Below are positions 9,925-17,922 of a stretch of 64,000 nucleotides of DNA, piece after piece; the first letter of the stretch is position 1; each line of letters opens with the position of its first letter. Location of the stretch: NCBI RefSeq assembly GCF_900105985.1, contig NZ_FNUB01000005.1, positions 1,054,001-1,118,000 of the forward strand. The letters are read 5' to 3'. Origin of the DNA: Tenacibaculum sp. MAR_2010_89 (GTDB taxonomy: Bacteria; Bacteroidota; Bacteroidia; Flavobacteriales; Flavobacteriaceae). Both the position numbers and the translations under genes were made by a program. Below the pieces are notes generated by a model. That model was not told the origin of the DNA. It saw nothing but the letters and a program-made list of their open reading frames with translations, and searched no databases.

Positions 9925-10542
9925 TTAAGAATTTGCTCTTCTCATTTTCCTACTCAAATCATAATCACAATTTTGTCTATCAATAAATGTTTTATCTATT
10001 AAGAAACGTAGTATTTCAATATTAGATGCAATTTTACTCCAATTGACAACTGATATTTTCACATTATCTTTTAACAGGTTATCTATGATTCTTGCTGGCA
10101 TGTATGGATACCTTCTTTCATATTCACTCCTGTTATCGATGTTTGTCCAAGAGGTATTGCTTGGATAGACTTCTTCCTTTTCTTCAGAATGACTGGCTGT
10201 ATAATAATTACATCCCGTGCTAGGTAGGTTAATAACTAAAATTCCAGATTTTTTGTTAATTTTTCCATCATACATACTGGAAAAAACTTCCCAATCAATA
10301 TGTTTTCTATTCTTTGTGTCTGTACCAACTAACAGAATTGTTACTGTAGAATCTTTTAAGTAGTCATCTCTGATAATTTCACGGATTCTCAGATCTTCTA
10401 AATCATCACTTATATCTCCTGTATCAACAGATGTATCAATAAAAATATTATGCAAACTATTTAATCGAAGTAATTCCTCTTTATATGCTTGATCATTATA
10501 ATGATGATAACTTATAAATACTTTATGTTTAGTTCTTCTCAT
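9925..10542 (-). CDS. ThsB-like TIR-fold protein, copy 2
   Basis: The 205-residue protein opens MRRTKHKVFISYHHYNDQ, the ThsB/TIR-like first strand. It continues with a long acidic BB-loop segment (DTSVDTGDISDDLED) and then TILLVGTDTKNRKHIDWEVF with the candidate catalytic glutamate E85. The C-terminal 90 residues are longer than in copy 3. The opening and the RKHIDWE block closely match copy 1 at 11109-11633, so the two appear to be paralogs. Expected activity is NAD+-dependent signal synthesis on phage infection. The gene begins two bases after the TIR gene stop. Confidence 0.78.
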   Translation of the reverse strand: MRRTKHKVFISYHHYNDQAYKEELLRLNSLHNIFIDTSVDTGDISDDLEDLRIREIIRDDYLKDSTVTILLVGTDTKNRKHIDWEVFSSMYDGKINKKSGILVINLPSTGCNYYTASHSEEKEEVYPSNTSWTNIDNRSEYERRYPYMPARIIDNLLKDNVKISVVNWSKIASNIEILRFLIDKTFIDRQNCDYDLSRKMRRANS

Positions 10543-10544
10543 CG

Positions 10545-11105
10545 TTATAAATTCCAGTTTAAAACGTTGTCTAAATAATGATTACCAGCAGTATGGCTTT
10601 CTACTATATCAGATGATTCGAAAAGATTAATAAAATTTTGATTCTTAATCTTAGAAACATATTCATTTAAAGATTTTGTTCCTCTAATAATTAAAGGAGC
10701 TGTTTTAATATAATCTGGGATATCCTTATCGGGTATATCTTTTAAGGTCAAAACTCCCAAGTCAGTTGTTTCATAGCCATATCCTATTTCAAAAGGTACC
10801 CATTTCGAGTATAATGTATTATGGGATAAGACACATAACATGTGGGAACTTTTTTGAATTCCTTTTTTTATTGCGTTGACCACACCTTTGGCATTCCTTG
10901 TTTGATTACTAATTCTTAAATCATTGTCATATTCATCAAAATAAACATCAATTCCAGATTCTAATAAATAATTGGCGATTAATTTACATTGAGCAGAATC
11001 CTTTTTTTGGTGGCTTATAAAGACACATTTGATTCCCATTCTTTTCCTTTCAAAAACATTGCCTTTGTTTAAAATTCCTTTATTGGCTCTATTTATTCCT
11101 CTCAT
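10545..11105 (-). CDS. TIR-domain protein
   Basis: This is a canonical short TIR protein: CVFISHQKKDS at the first strand, GIDVYFDEYDNDLR at the BB-loop region, HMLCVLSHNTLYSKWVPFEIGYG carrying the conserved W-x-x-x-E glutamate (E106 by the long start). ATG at 11039 (residue 23) is the more likely start because the conserved fold begins just after it and the first 22 residues are basic and featureless. It belongs to a different TIR subfamily from the ThsB-like genes on both sides. Likely an NADase or cyclase signalling enzyme in the same operon; the four-base spacing to the previous gene supports co-translation. Confidence 0.78.
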   Translation of the reverse strand: MRGINRANKGILNKGNVFERKRMGIKCVFISHQKKDSAQCKLIANYLLESGIDVYFDEYDNDLRISNQTRNAKGVVNAIKKGIQKSSHMLCVLSHNTLYSKWVPFEIGYGYETTDLGVLTLKDIPDKDIPDYIKTAPLIIRGTKSLNEYVSKIKNQNFINLFESSDIVESHTAGNHYLDNVLNWNL

Positions 11106-11108
11106 AAC

Positions 11109-11633
11109 TTAACTACATGTATTTTTTTGCATTTGTTTACGGCTATTTATTCTATCACTACTTTGACTTTTTCTTCTGTGAAAAGTGCTATTAATAATCA
11201 TTTGCATACTTTTTTTATCAGTAGTCCAATCATATATTTTTGCATAACCAGACTCAACGTTGTCAGCTAATCTTTTAGGTAGGTTTTTAATTTTTACAAC
11301 CTTTTTATCATAGTCAGGGTGAGTTGGTAATAATATACCCACCAAACCTGAATAATGGTCTCCTACTTTTAAATTTAGACCTCCAGAGATTTCCCAATCA
11401 ATATGTTTTCTACATTTTGTTTTTGCACCGACCAAGACAACCAAAACAGTAGTGTCAGCTAAGAATCCTTTCTGAATTAATTGTTTTATATACGTATCAC
11501 TGTTATCTCCATCAATATCTCCATCCTCAACAGATTTATTGATAATTAAACTTTCAAATAGCTCAATAAATTTTTCTTTATAATATTGATCATCATTATG
11601 ATAGTAACTGATAAAAGTTTTTCTTTTTGTCAT
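11109..11633 (-). CDS. ThsB-like TIR-fold protein, copy 1
   Basis: The 174-residue protein begins MTKRKTFISYYHNDDQYYKE, then an acidic loop (KSVEDGDIDGDNSDTY), then VLVVLVGAKTKCRKHIDWEI with the candidate catalytic glutamate E81. This is the Thoeris ThsB / TIR-like family. It follows the caspase-like gene by 12 bases and precedes the TIR gene by three. Being next to the protease, it is a candidate source of the signal that activates it, in line with the reported Thoeris variant in which a TIR product switches on a caspase-like protease. Confidence 0.78.
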   Translation of the reverse strand: MTKRKTFISYYHNDDQYYKEKFIELFESLIINKSVEDGDIDGDNSDTYIKQLIQKGFLADTTVLVVLVGAKTKCRKHIDWEISGGLNLKVGDHYSGLVGILLPTHPDYDKKVVKIKNLPKRLADNVESGYAKIYDWTTDKKSMQMIINSTFHRRKSQSSDRINSRKQMQKNTCS

Positions 11634-11645
11634 TTCATATATGTT

Positions 11646-12638
11646 TTATAATTGATCTTTGTTTATCATTTCCCACAGATGTTGCCCAAATAGAGTAAGT
11701 TTACATGACTTACTTTTATTTGCTGCATCAAATAGATAAGTTGCTCCTTCAGGTATTAAAATTCCATGACTATAATATTCCCTAAAAAGCTTCATAATTT
11801 TAACATTACCCTCGTCATATCCTCCAGACGTGGATGTACTATAAGTAGGATCAAGTTTATATTTGAATTCTTTATTAGGAAAGTAGTTTTTAATTTCTCT
11901 TATTCTTTTTAGACTAATTTTCGGATAACATTTTCTTAGACTAACCATCTTAGATACATGAGATTTAAATATTGGGCGTTGCTCCCAAGTATCTAGTAAC
12001 TGATCTGTGTATTGATAGATACTGGCAACAGTAATGTTTCCAAAAATATCAGCTGCTCCACCTTTAAGAGCATTATGAATCATTGATGTAAAGACTCCTT
12101 GTTTATTATCATCAGTTTCCATAGAAATCTGAGTGTCTCTACTAGAAGTAATTATAGAAACACCTTCTCTTAATATTGCTTTCCTATCTCCAATTTCATT
12201 TAAATTTCCAAGGTGTCCACTATGACAACAATCTAAAATCAAAACAACTTCTTGAACTTTAGAATTATTAGCCATTGAAATAATTTCACTAAGAGGAACT
12301 CCTTCGGCAAACTTCAAGGCATCTTGAGTCACCAAATAACTTCCTATATCATTTGTTGTTCCGTGACCTGAAAAATAAAAAACTGCCATTTCTGCTTCTT
12401 GTAAAAGAAGATTAGATATTTCCATTTTCAGATAGCGGGCACTTATTCCTTTAGGGTTTTCTTCATTAGATACTAAGAGTTTACAATCAAAATTTACTGT
12501 TTCATCTTCATTGCGACTTAAAACTTCGTACATGTTTTCAGCGTCTTGAATTGACCCATGTAATGGACCAGCTATATAATGATTAACCCCTACAATTAAA
12601 GCTCTTCTCATATTTATGCTTTCTTTATAATTTTGCAT
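11646..12638 (-). CDS. Caspase-like (peptidase C14 family) protease
   Basis: The 330-residue protein opens RRALIVGVNHY, the first strand of the caspase-hemoglobinase fold. The catalytic His is in FYFSGHGTT (H92) and the catalytic Cys in LILDCCHSGH (C138, just before His). The p20-like domain spans about 10-215. The remaining 115 residues (RIREIKNYFPNKEF onward, ending FGQHLWEMI) are a separate domain that could sense a signal or bind the substrate. The start at 12638 overlaps the gasdermin-like gene by 14 bases; a second ATG at 12611 is also possible. Bacterial caspase-like proteases near gasdermins cleave them to trigger pore formation. That pairing is the simplest reading here. Confidence 0.85.
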   Translation of the reverse strand: MQNYKESINMRRALIVGVNHYIAGPLHGSIQDAENMYEVLSRNEDETVNFDCKLLVSNEENPKGISARYLKMEISNLLLQEAEMAVFYFSGHGTTNDIGSYLVTQDALKFAEGVPLSEIISMANNSKVQEVVLILDCCHSGHLGNLNEIGDRKAILREGVSIITSSRDTQISMETDDNKQGVFTSMIHNALKGGAADIFGNITVASIYQYTDQLLDTWEQRPIFKSHVSKMVSLRKCYPKISLKRIREIKNYFPNKEFKYKLDPTYSTSTSGGYDEGNVKIMKLFREYYSHGILIPEGATYLFDAANKSKSCKLTLFGQHLWEMINKDQL

Positions 12639-13431
12639 TTATCACTTCTCCTATATTCACTACTTCAAGCTCAATTGAACTTAAAGAAGGATCATTATCT
12701 AAGAAAGGTTCCTCAGTTAGATGAGATTTTTTTCTTCCAAAAACCTTTTTTTTAAACCTTACTACATCCATAAATACAGTTACATCATCTGACCAATTTT
12801 TAATAAATACATTACCTCTTTGTTTTTTAATATGAATTTTACTTTGAACATCTAATTCAATTGCTTTACTTCCCTGAAGTCCTTTAATATCACCTCCTAA
12901 AATTAATTCTGAAGATTTGGAATTTGATTGAATCACTAAAGCTTTATTAGCTATAGTTACTGAAGTGACCAAGAAAGTATCATCCCAAACTAGTGTTTTT
13001 CCTTGGTCATTAATTTGATTTTGAAGTGCGGGAATATCTAGAAGTTCTCTTTTCTTACAATCAATTGCATAGAAAAAAATAGCACCCTCTTCGGAAAGAG
13101 AAATTTTTACTCCAGATTCTCCTTTTGGGAAGTCTGTAATAGAAGAACCTAATTTTGCATCTACATTAAAATGAATATCAACTGAATCTTTACTTGTAAA
13201 TTGGTAAGAATCTGGAGTAACTGATTCTTTAGGTTCATCATAGGTTATACCTAAATTTTTTAAGTTAGTAACCCGAGTAAATGTACCTGTTGGACTACTT
13301 TTGAATAATTTCTTACCGTAAGGAAATTTAATAATATCCCCAACAGTTATTTCCTCTCCTGGGAGATAAACTGCTATTTTACCTAACTCTTTGGCAATTT
13401 CTTTAGAATATGAAGTTTGAAGACTTGGCAT
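12625..13431 (-). CDS. Putative bacterial gasdermin-like pore-forming protein
   Basis: The protein is 268 residues, the usual size of bacterial gasdermins. By eye it follows their layout: an N-terminal KIAVYLPGEEITVGDII block, a central hydrophobic strand GAIFFYAIDC (116-125), DDTFLVTSVTIANKALVI (150-167), and GNVFIKNWSDDVTVFMDVV (206-224) closing the fold. A charged 40-residue tail (from about 229) could be the inhibitory segment removed by the adjacent caspase-like protease. Differences: it lacks the early Cys that is palmitoylated in characterised members and the Gly-rich central loop is not obvious. The assignment rests partly on the protease neighbour. An unrelated partner or substrate of the caspase is the alternative. 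Confidence 0.5.
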   Translation of the reverse strand: MPSLQTSYSKEIAKELGKIAVYLPGEEITVGDIIKFPYGKKLFKSSPTGTFTRVTNLKNLGITYDEPKESVTPDSYQFTSKDSVDIHFNVDAKLGSSITDFPKGESGVKISLSEEGAIFFYAIDCKKRELLDIPALQNQINDQGKTLVWDDTFLVTSVTIANKALVIQSNSKSSELILGGDIKGLQGSKAIELDVQSKIHIKKQRGNVFIKNWSDDVTVFMDVVRFKKKVFGRKKSHLTEEPFLDNDPSLSSIELEVVNIGEVINAKL

Positions 13432-13511
13432 ATGAATCGTATTTGTTTAATACAAAGTTGATTCTTTTCCAGTTCTTATTTAACCTCAAAACTGTTGATT
13501 TTTCTTCCTTA

Positions 13512-13537
13512 TTTTATCCTCAAAAATGAGGATAAAA
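13512..13537. promoter_or_regulatory. Perfect palindrome, candidate response-regulator operator (site A)
   Basis: Perfect 11-base arms TTTTATCCTCA and TGAGGATAAAA flank a four-base centre. It lies about 80 bases upstream of the gasdermin-like start and just after the response-regulator stop. The core TATCCT-N8-AGGATA recurs at 16596-16615. No T run follows on the minus strand, which argues against a simple terminator. Confidence 0.6.
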
Positions 13538-13538
13538 A

Positions 13539-14177
13539 CTATAAAAAATTATTTTCGTAGGCATATTTAACAAGACCTTTTGAGTTTCTAACGCCTGTCT
13601 TTTCAAGTAAGTTTCTCCTATGTGTTTCTACTGTGCTATGAGCAATAAAAAGTTTTTTCGAAATTATTGGAGTAGTATCTCCAATTGCGATAAGTTTGAG
13701 TACTTCTTTTTCTCTATTTGTTAATTTTAATTCTTCAGTATAATTTTCTTTTCTTCTCTTAATACTTTGCCTCAAAGTTTTCTCAATTTCTCTTCCAAAA
13801 TACTCATCTCCTTCCATAATGAATCGTATAGCTTTCACCAACTCTTCTTTTCCATTATTTTTAAGGATATATCCATTTGCTCCAATTTCTATTAAACCTT
13901 GAACGAATTTCCCTGTATTATACATAGATAATATAAGAACTTTTACAGAGGGATATTTTTCCCTAATAATTTCCGTTGCTTCAATTCCCGTAAGAACAGG
14001 CATTTCAATATCCATTACAATAATATCCACTAGTTCTTTATCTAATTTTTCAATTACTTCTTTACCATTTTGGGCAGTTTCTATAACTTCCATATCTACC
14101 TCTCTAGAAAGAATTGATTTTAATCCATCAATTACTATTTGATGATCATCTGCTATAATAATTTTTATTTTTTTCAT
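13539..14177 (-). CDS. LuxR/NarL-family response regulator
   Basis: The 212-residue protein has a receiver domain (1-120) with the acidic pair IADDH and phosphoacceptor D56 in VMDIEMP. The C-terminal LuxR-type HTH starts at LTNREKEVLKLIAIGD (about 148) and carries the usual STVETHRRNLLEK recognition helix. It lies 9 bases downstream of the TPR sensor kinase and is clearly its cognate partner. It sits directly before the gasdermin/caspase/TIR operon, separated by a 107-base gap holding palindrome A, so it is a good candidate direct regulator of that operon. Confidence 0.9.
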   Translation of the reverse strand: MKKIKIIIADDHQIVIDGLKSILSREVDMEVIETAQNGKEVIEKLDKELVDIIVMDIEMPVLTGIEATEIIREKYPSVKVLILSMYNTGKFVQGLIEIGANGYILKNNGKEELVKAIRFIMEGDEYFGREIEKTLRQSIKRRKENYTEELKLTNREKEVLKLIAIGDTTPIISKKLFIAHSTVETHRRNLLEKTGVRNSKGLVKYAYENNFL

Positions 14178-14186
14178 CTTTTCTCT

Positions 14187-16286
14187 TTATGATACTGGAA
14201 TATTTATCGTAATTGTGGTTCCATTTCCTTTACCAGAATCAATTAATAACTCACCATTTAATGAATCTACACGAGATTGAATTCCTTTAATTCCTATTCC
14301 ATTTGATTCACCAATTTTAGTTGGGTCAAATCCAACACCATTATCAATAACCATCAAATTTATAAACTCTTTATTCTTGATTAGCTGAACACTGACTTCT
14401 TCTGCTTCTGCGTGTTTTATAATATTATGAATTATTTCTTGAACTATACTGTAGAGTTCCATTTCTAAAGAATTATCTAATCTATTGTCAAAACCATAAT
14501 TTAGAAATTCAATTTGTAGAGTACTAGTTCCTTCAAGTGTTTTTTGAAGATCTTCAAGCGCAGCAATTAACCCAAATTTTGTTAAAACACCAGAGATCAT
14601 GTCATGAGAGATCTCTCTGACCGCAACACATGCTTCATCTAATAGAGAATTAGCTTTATTATAATGCATTCGATTTTCTTCTTTTAGTTTATCAAGACTC
14701 CCTTCTATAGAATTATAATGAAGTTTAACCATTGATAGCATGCTCCCTAATCTATCATGTAAATCTTGTGCAATGCGGTTTCTTTCGTTTTCTTGTCCAT
14801 TAATCATTGCTTTAATTGATTTTAATTCTTGCTTTTTTATTAGCTCTATATTTTTTTGGACTTCTAATTTTCTATTTTTATCGGATAGTTCTTTTGCTTT
14901 TTTTGTTTTATATATTTTAAATGATAAAAAAAATAAAATAGTCAATAATATAATACCAACTATTAATGATATCAATAAGGTATTCTTTTTTTCATTTTGT
15001 TCTAAAACACGTAATATTCTTTCTTGTGCAATTTCTTTGTCTTTTTTTAAAAGTTCATTTTTTTTAATCTCATCTTCATACCTAGAATCAATCATTTGAG
15101 CTTCTTTAAAAATATTATCTACACTATCTCTGAGTACAATATGTTTTTCATTGAATATAGAAGCGTTTTTAAATTCTCTAAGTTGCTCATATGTTTCAGC
15201 TATAGTTATTAATATCTCTAGACGAACGATGTCTTTTTTATATTTTTTTGAAAAAAACAAACTCCTTTCTAAATAAATTAAAGCTTGTTTATATTTCTTT
15301 TGTTTTCTAAGCACTCTTCCTAAATTATAATAGCTATCAAGCAGTTGTAATTCATTCTTTGAAGAATTAGAAAGTTTTATACTCTTTTTATAATAATCAA
15401 TAGATAGGTGCAGCTTTTTCTTATGCTCATAAGCAACCCCAATGTTATTAATCAATGATTCTTGGTTGCTTAAAGCATACTTTTTTTTCAGATTAAGACT
15501 TTTTTTATAGTATGTAATCGCACTATCAATTTTTTTACGCTTAAAATAATTAACACCAAGACTATTGTAAACTTTAGATAACTCACTAAAATTTGAAACA
15601 CTTTTATTTAATTTCAAGCTCTTATTTAAACACTCTAATCCTTTTTCATATTTCTTTAAAAGGTTGTATAAAATACCAATATCTAAATATGACTTAGCTG
15701 TTTGTTTATCGTTACCCAGTTTCTCCCTTATTGCCAATCCTTTTTTATAAGCTTCAATAGATTTACCTAGAAGGTTCATACTCGAATACATAGATCCAAT
15801 TGTATTGTAAATCGTTGCCATTAATTTTTGATTTCCTAACTCATTACATGCAATAATTGATTCGTTAGCGTACCTAAGTCCTTTGTCATATAGCCCTTGA
15901 CTACGATATATTTTCGCCAACTGAACCTTTGCTCTTACAATACCATAAAGGTTATTTATTTTTTCTTCTATATTAAGAGATAACAAATAATACTCTTCAG
16001 CATTTTTATAATTATTTTTTTTAGATTCCAACAAACCTAACCTCATGAGTGAAGTAGAATATCCTTTTTTATATTTCAAAGAGTCACTAATAATTCTTGC
16101 CTCTTCAGCAAATATTCTACAAATAGAATCTACTCTTCTATATTTCCAAGCTAGTTTATTTAAACGTTGAACTTTTATAGTGTCTTTCTTTTGTTTTTTT
16201 AATTCATTTATTAAGCTATCTGTTTGACCTGCAATTTTGTTAATAAAACAGACAGATACTAGTAATAATAAGACTGTTCTTTTCAT
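14187..16286 (-). CDS. TPR-repeat sensor histidine kinase
   Basis: The 699-residue protein has an N-terminal signal peptide (LLLLVSVCFINKIAGQ), then tetratricopeptide repeats to about residue 370 (for example AKSYLDIGILYNLLKKYEKG). One transmembrane helix (about 437-457, LLISLIVGIILLTILFF) and a coiled linker follow, then a HisKA_3 dimerisation domain RNRIAQDLHDRLGSML with phosphorylated H510 and an HATPase domain (DNGVGFDPTKI, GIGIKGIQSRV). The TPR part should face the periplasm and sense a protein or peptide ligand. It is upstream of and co-transcribed with the response regulator. A 46-residue acidic peptide gene lies just upstream behind a strong hairpin. Confidence 0.9.
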   Translation of the reverse strand: MKRTVLLLLVSVCFINKIAGQTDSLINELKKQKKDTIKVQRLNKLAWKYRRVDSICRIFAEEARIISDSLKYKKGYSTSLMRLGLLESKKNNYKNAEEYYLLSLNIEEKINNLYGIVRAKVQLAKIYRSQGLYDKGLRYANESIIACNELGNQKLMATIYNTIGSMYSSMNLLGKSIEAYKKGLAIREKLGNDKQTAKSYLDIGILYNLLKKYEKGLECLNKSLKLNKSVSNFSELSKVYNSLGVNYFKRKKIDSAITYYKKSLNLKKKYALSNQESLINNIGVAYEHKKKLHLSIDYYKKSIKLSNSSKNELQLLDSYYNLGRVLRKQKKYKQALIYLERSLFFSKKYKKDIVRLEILITIAETYEQLREFKNASIFNEKHIVLRDSVDNIFKEAQMIDSRYEDEIKKNELLKKDKEIAQERILRVLEQNEKKNTLLISLIVGIILLTILFFLSFKIYKTKKAKELSDKNRKLEVQKNIELIKKQELKSIKAMINGQENERNRIAQDLHDRLGSMLSMVKLHYNSIEGSLDKLKEENRMHYNKANSLLDEACVAVREISHDMISGVLTKFGLIAALEDLQKTLEGTSTLQIEFLNYGFDNRLDNSLEMELYSIVQEIIHNIIKHAEAEEVSVQLIKNKEFINLMVIDNGVGFDPTKIGESNGIGIKGIQSRVDSLNGELLIDSGKGNGTTITINIPVS

Positions 16287-16306
16287 TTTTTGAAATTAGT
16301 TATAAA

Positions 16307-16343
16307 AAAAGGTTTTTCTTAATGAAAGTAAGAAAAACCTTTT
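16307..16343 (-). terminator. Strong hairpin terminator/attenuator between peptide gene and kinase gene
   Basis: Perfect 15-base arms (AAAAGGTTTTTCTTA and its complement) flank a seven-base loop and are followed on the minus strand by a run of seven T. It lies between the small acidic ORF stop (16378) and the kinase start (16286). It would make the peptide transcript abundant and let only read-through reach the kinase. Confidence 0.75.
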
Positions 16344-16377
16344 ACAATTAATTTAAACTATTGTATAGTTTCAATAG

Positions 16378-16518
16378 TTACTCAACATCATCTTCAGATT
16401 CTTCTTCTGATGTTTTTGATACGCCATCAGGTTTTCCTCCCCCTTTTGATACATCGTCTGGAATTATTACTGTTCTTTCAATGTTCTTTTTAATCCCTTC
16501 TTGTCGTTTTCTACTCAT
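16378..16518 (-). CDS. Small acidic protein (46 aa), unknown
   Basis: The ORF starts at ATG 16518 and reads MSRKRQEGIKKNIERTVIIP, then DDVSKGGGKPDG and an acidic tail SEEESEDDVE. Support for it being real: it is flanked by a promoter-like element and operator upstream and a strong terminator downstream, on the same strand as the kinase. It has no signal peptide or membrane helix. It could be a signal, anti-factor or ligand for the TPR kinase, but nothing in the sequence proves a role. Confidence 0.5.
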   Translation of the reverse strand: MSRKRQEGIKKNIERTVIIPDDVSKGGGKPDGVSKTSEEESEDDVE

Positions 16519-16542
16519 AATTATTTATATTAAAATGTTTAT

Positions 16543-16572
16543 CAAATATCTATAGGATTAAGTGGTTATTCA
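16543..16572 (-). promoter_or_regulatory. Promoter of the small acidic ORF
   Basis: On the minus strand TTG, 20 bases, then GATATTTG fits the Bacteroidetes TTG/TAnnTTTG promoter with one mismatch. It ends about 25 bases upstream of the ATG at 16518, and the palindrome at 16596-16615 lies just upstream, as expected for an activator site. Confidence 0.45.
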
Positions 16573-16595
16573 ATCGTCAAAAATGAGTGTTTTTA

Positions 16596-16615
16596 TATCC
16601 TCAATAATAAGGATA
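16596..16615. promoter_or_regulatory. Candidate response-regulator operator (site B)
   Basis: TATCCT-N8-AGGATA with the same spacing as site A at 13515-13534; 17 of 20 positions agree between the two. It lies 78 bases before the small acidic ORF. A nearby partial copy, TCAAAAATGA at 16577-16586, matches the centre of site A and could be a second weak site. Confidence 0.6.
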
Positions 16616-16743
16616 GAATTAAGAAATAGGATGTAATCTATCTAACCTCTTGAAGGTTTTCATGGTTACGTTGAACATAGTGTTATGTTGAAGAAATATA
16701 GAGGTGTCTTCCCATTTGTTGAACATATTTTTTTGCTTAAAAA

Positions 16744-16788
16744 AAGGCAAAACGATTCCATTACAGTATTTGCATACCGTTTTGCCTT
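16744..16788 (-). terminator. Terminator of the HTH gene
   Basis: Perfect 11-base arms AAGGCAAAACG and CGTTTTGCCTT flank a 23-base loop. On the minus strand the stem is followed by a T run. It sits just after the HTH gene stop at 16834. Confidence 0.7.
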
Positions 16789-16833
16789 GGGTTAATAAAT
16801 TAAGTAATTAGCTCAAAGAGCTTTTAGAGTTGT

Positions 16834-17103
16834 TTAACTAGAAAAGTTAAGTAGATCACTTTTAAAGTAAAGAACTTTTCCGTTTAAACGTTTTGCAGGT
16901 AATACCTGAGTTTTATCGAGAGTCCAAAGAGTGGTTTCTGAGATTTTTAAAAAAGCGGCAGCTTCTTTTCTAGTCAACACTTGATCTTCATTCGTGTTTT
17001 TTATTAAAGATAGAATTTGCTTTAGTTCTTCTTTAATGATTTTTTGAATAAGTATACCTAATTCGTTAGGTTGCATTTCATGTAACTTGATAATGTTAGT
17101 CAT
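16834..17103 (-). CDS. Excisionase-family helix-turn-helix protein
   Basis: The C-terminal part LTRKEAAAFLKISETTLW is the HTH_17 / excisionase-like winged HTH, followed by LPAKRLNGKVLYFKSDLLNF, the usual end of such proteins. The ATG at 17103 (MTNIIKLHEM) gives 89 residues and is preferred; the longer frame to 17163 adds only a hydrophobic, unlikely stretch. Small proteins of this type act as excisionases or regulators of mobile elements in Bacteroidetes. It lies between the defence cluster and a tRNA gene, so it supports a mobile island here. Confidence 0.75.
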   Translation of the reverse strand: MTNIIKLHEMQPNELGILIQKIIKEELKQILSLIKNTNEDQVLTRKEAAAFLKISETTLWTLDKTQVLPAKRLNGKVLYFKSDLLNFSS

Positions 17104-17867
17104 ATAATAATATTTAAAGATTAATAAAAAAATAAGTAAATATGATACCTGTTTACATGTCAAAATTATATTTTAATTTATTGATACACAGTAGGTTAGT
17201 TTATGTTACTTTATATAGAGTTTAAATAAATTTATATGAAATTAATAATCTGTAAATCAACTTATTGTCTGTTTTTTAAATATTTTAAAATCATTTTATT
17301 TAACAAGACTTTAACGTAAAAAGGAACTGAAAAGTAGGTTTTATAGAGGGAAATTGAAGTCTTTTTCAGGTTTAATCAAATAAAAAAAGAGTATATCTGT
17401 CTTCATCTACCTTTAGAGTGGGTAATAAAGCAGTTTTTTTATTAAATAAACTATTGTTTTTTTGCAGTTATAACGGATAGAGGCGTACGTATAAGTTTTT
17501 GTAGGTTTGAGCTAAATGTGTTTTGTTGTTTTTTTTAATCAAAAAATAGGTGGTATAGTGTGATGTACTCTAAATCTAATTAAAACCGTAAAGTAAGATT
17601 GTTTTTTATTTGTTTTTTTAATACGTGTGTATGGGGTTTTTGTAGGTTTTTTGAAATTTTAAGAAAGTGATTGGGTTCTGGACGACTATTATGGAAATAG
17701 AGTAAAACTTGTTGTTTTTTTGAAGTACCCCCTATGCTTTTATAAAGAGTAGTGCTTTTTTGTATCTGAAATTGAATAAAAACAGCTGAGAATTTTGTAT
17801 CTTTATTTATAGTGAGTAGAGTTTAATATGCTGTTTTTGAGATATAAGCACACTCTGGAACACCCTG
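17104..17867. other. Long AT-rich intergenic region
   Basis: About 760 bases lie between the HTH gene and the tRNA terminator. No open frame, tandem repeat or second tRNA fragment was recognised. It may be eroded island DNA. Confidence 0.5.
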
Positions 17868-17878
17868 TAAAAAGTAAA

Positions 17879-17915
17879 AACTCGCAACAGTACTATTTAT
17901 AGTATGTTACGAGTT
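17879..17915 (-). terminator. tRNA terminator
   Basis: On the minus strand an imperfect stem, AACTCG...CGAGTT with inner TACTAT/ATAGTA, is followed by TTTTTACTTTTT. It lies seven bases beyond the tRNA 3' end. Confidence 0.7.
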
Positions 17916-17922
17916 TGTTACG

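Noticed and set aside
13512..13537. Reading palindrome A as the terminator of the response-regulator gene
   Set aside because: No T run follows the stem on the coding strand, and the same core recurs upstream of another unit, so an operator is a better fit; a weak terminator effect cannot be excluded.
16361..16555. Plus-strand Ser/Pro/Phe-rich ORF
   Set aside because: It is the antisense of the better supported acidic 46-codon ORF, which has promoter and terminator.
17104..17867. Possible attachment-site copy or CRISPR-like array in the long gap before the tRNA
   Set aside because: No repeat of the tRNA 3' end and no regularly spaced repeats were found by eye.
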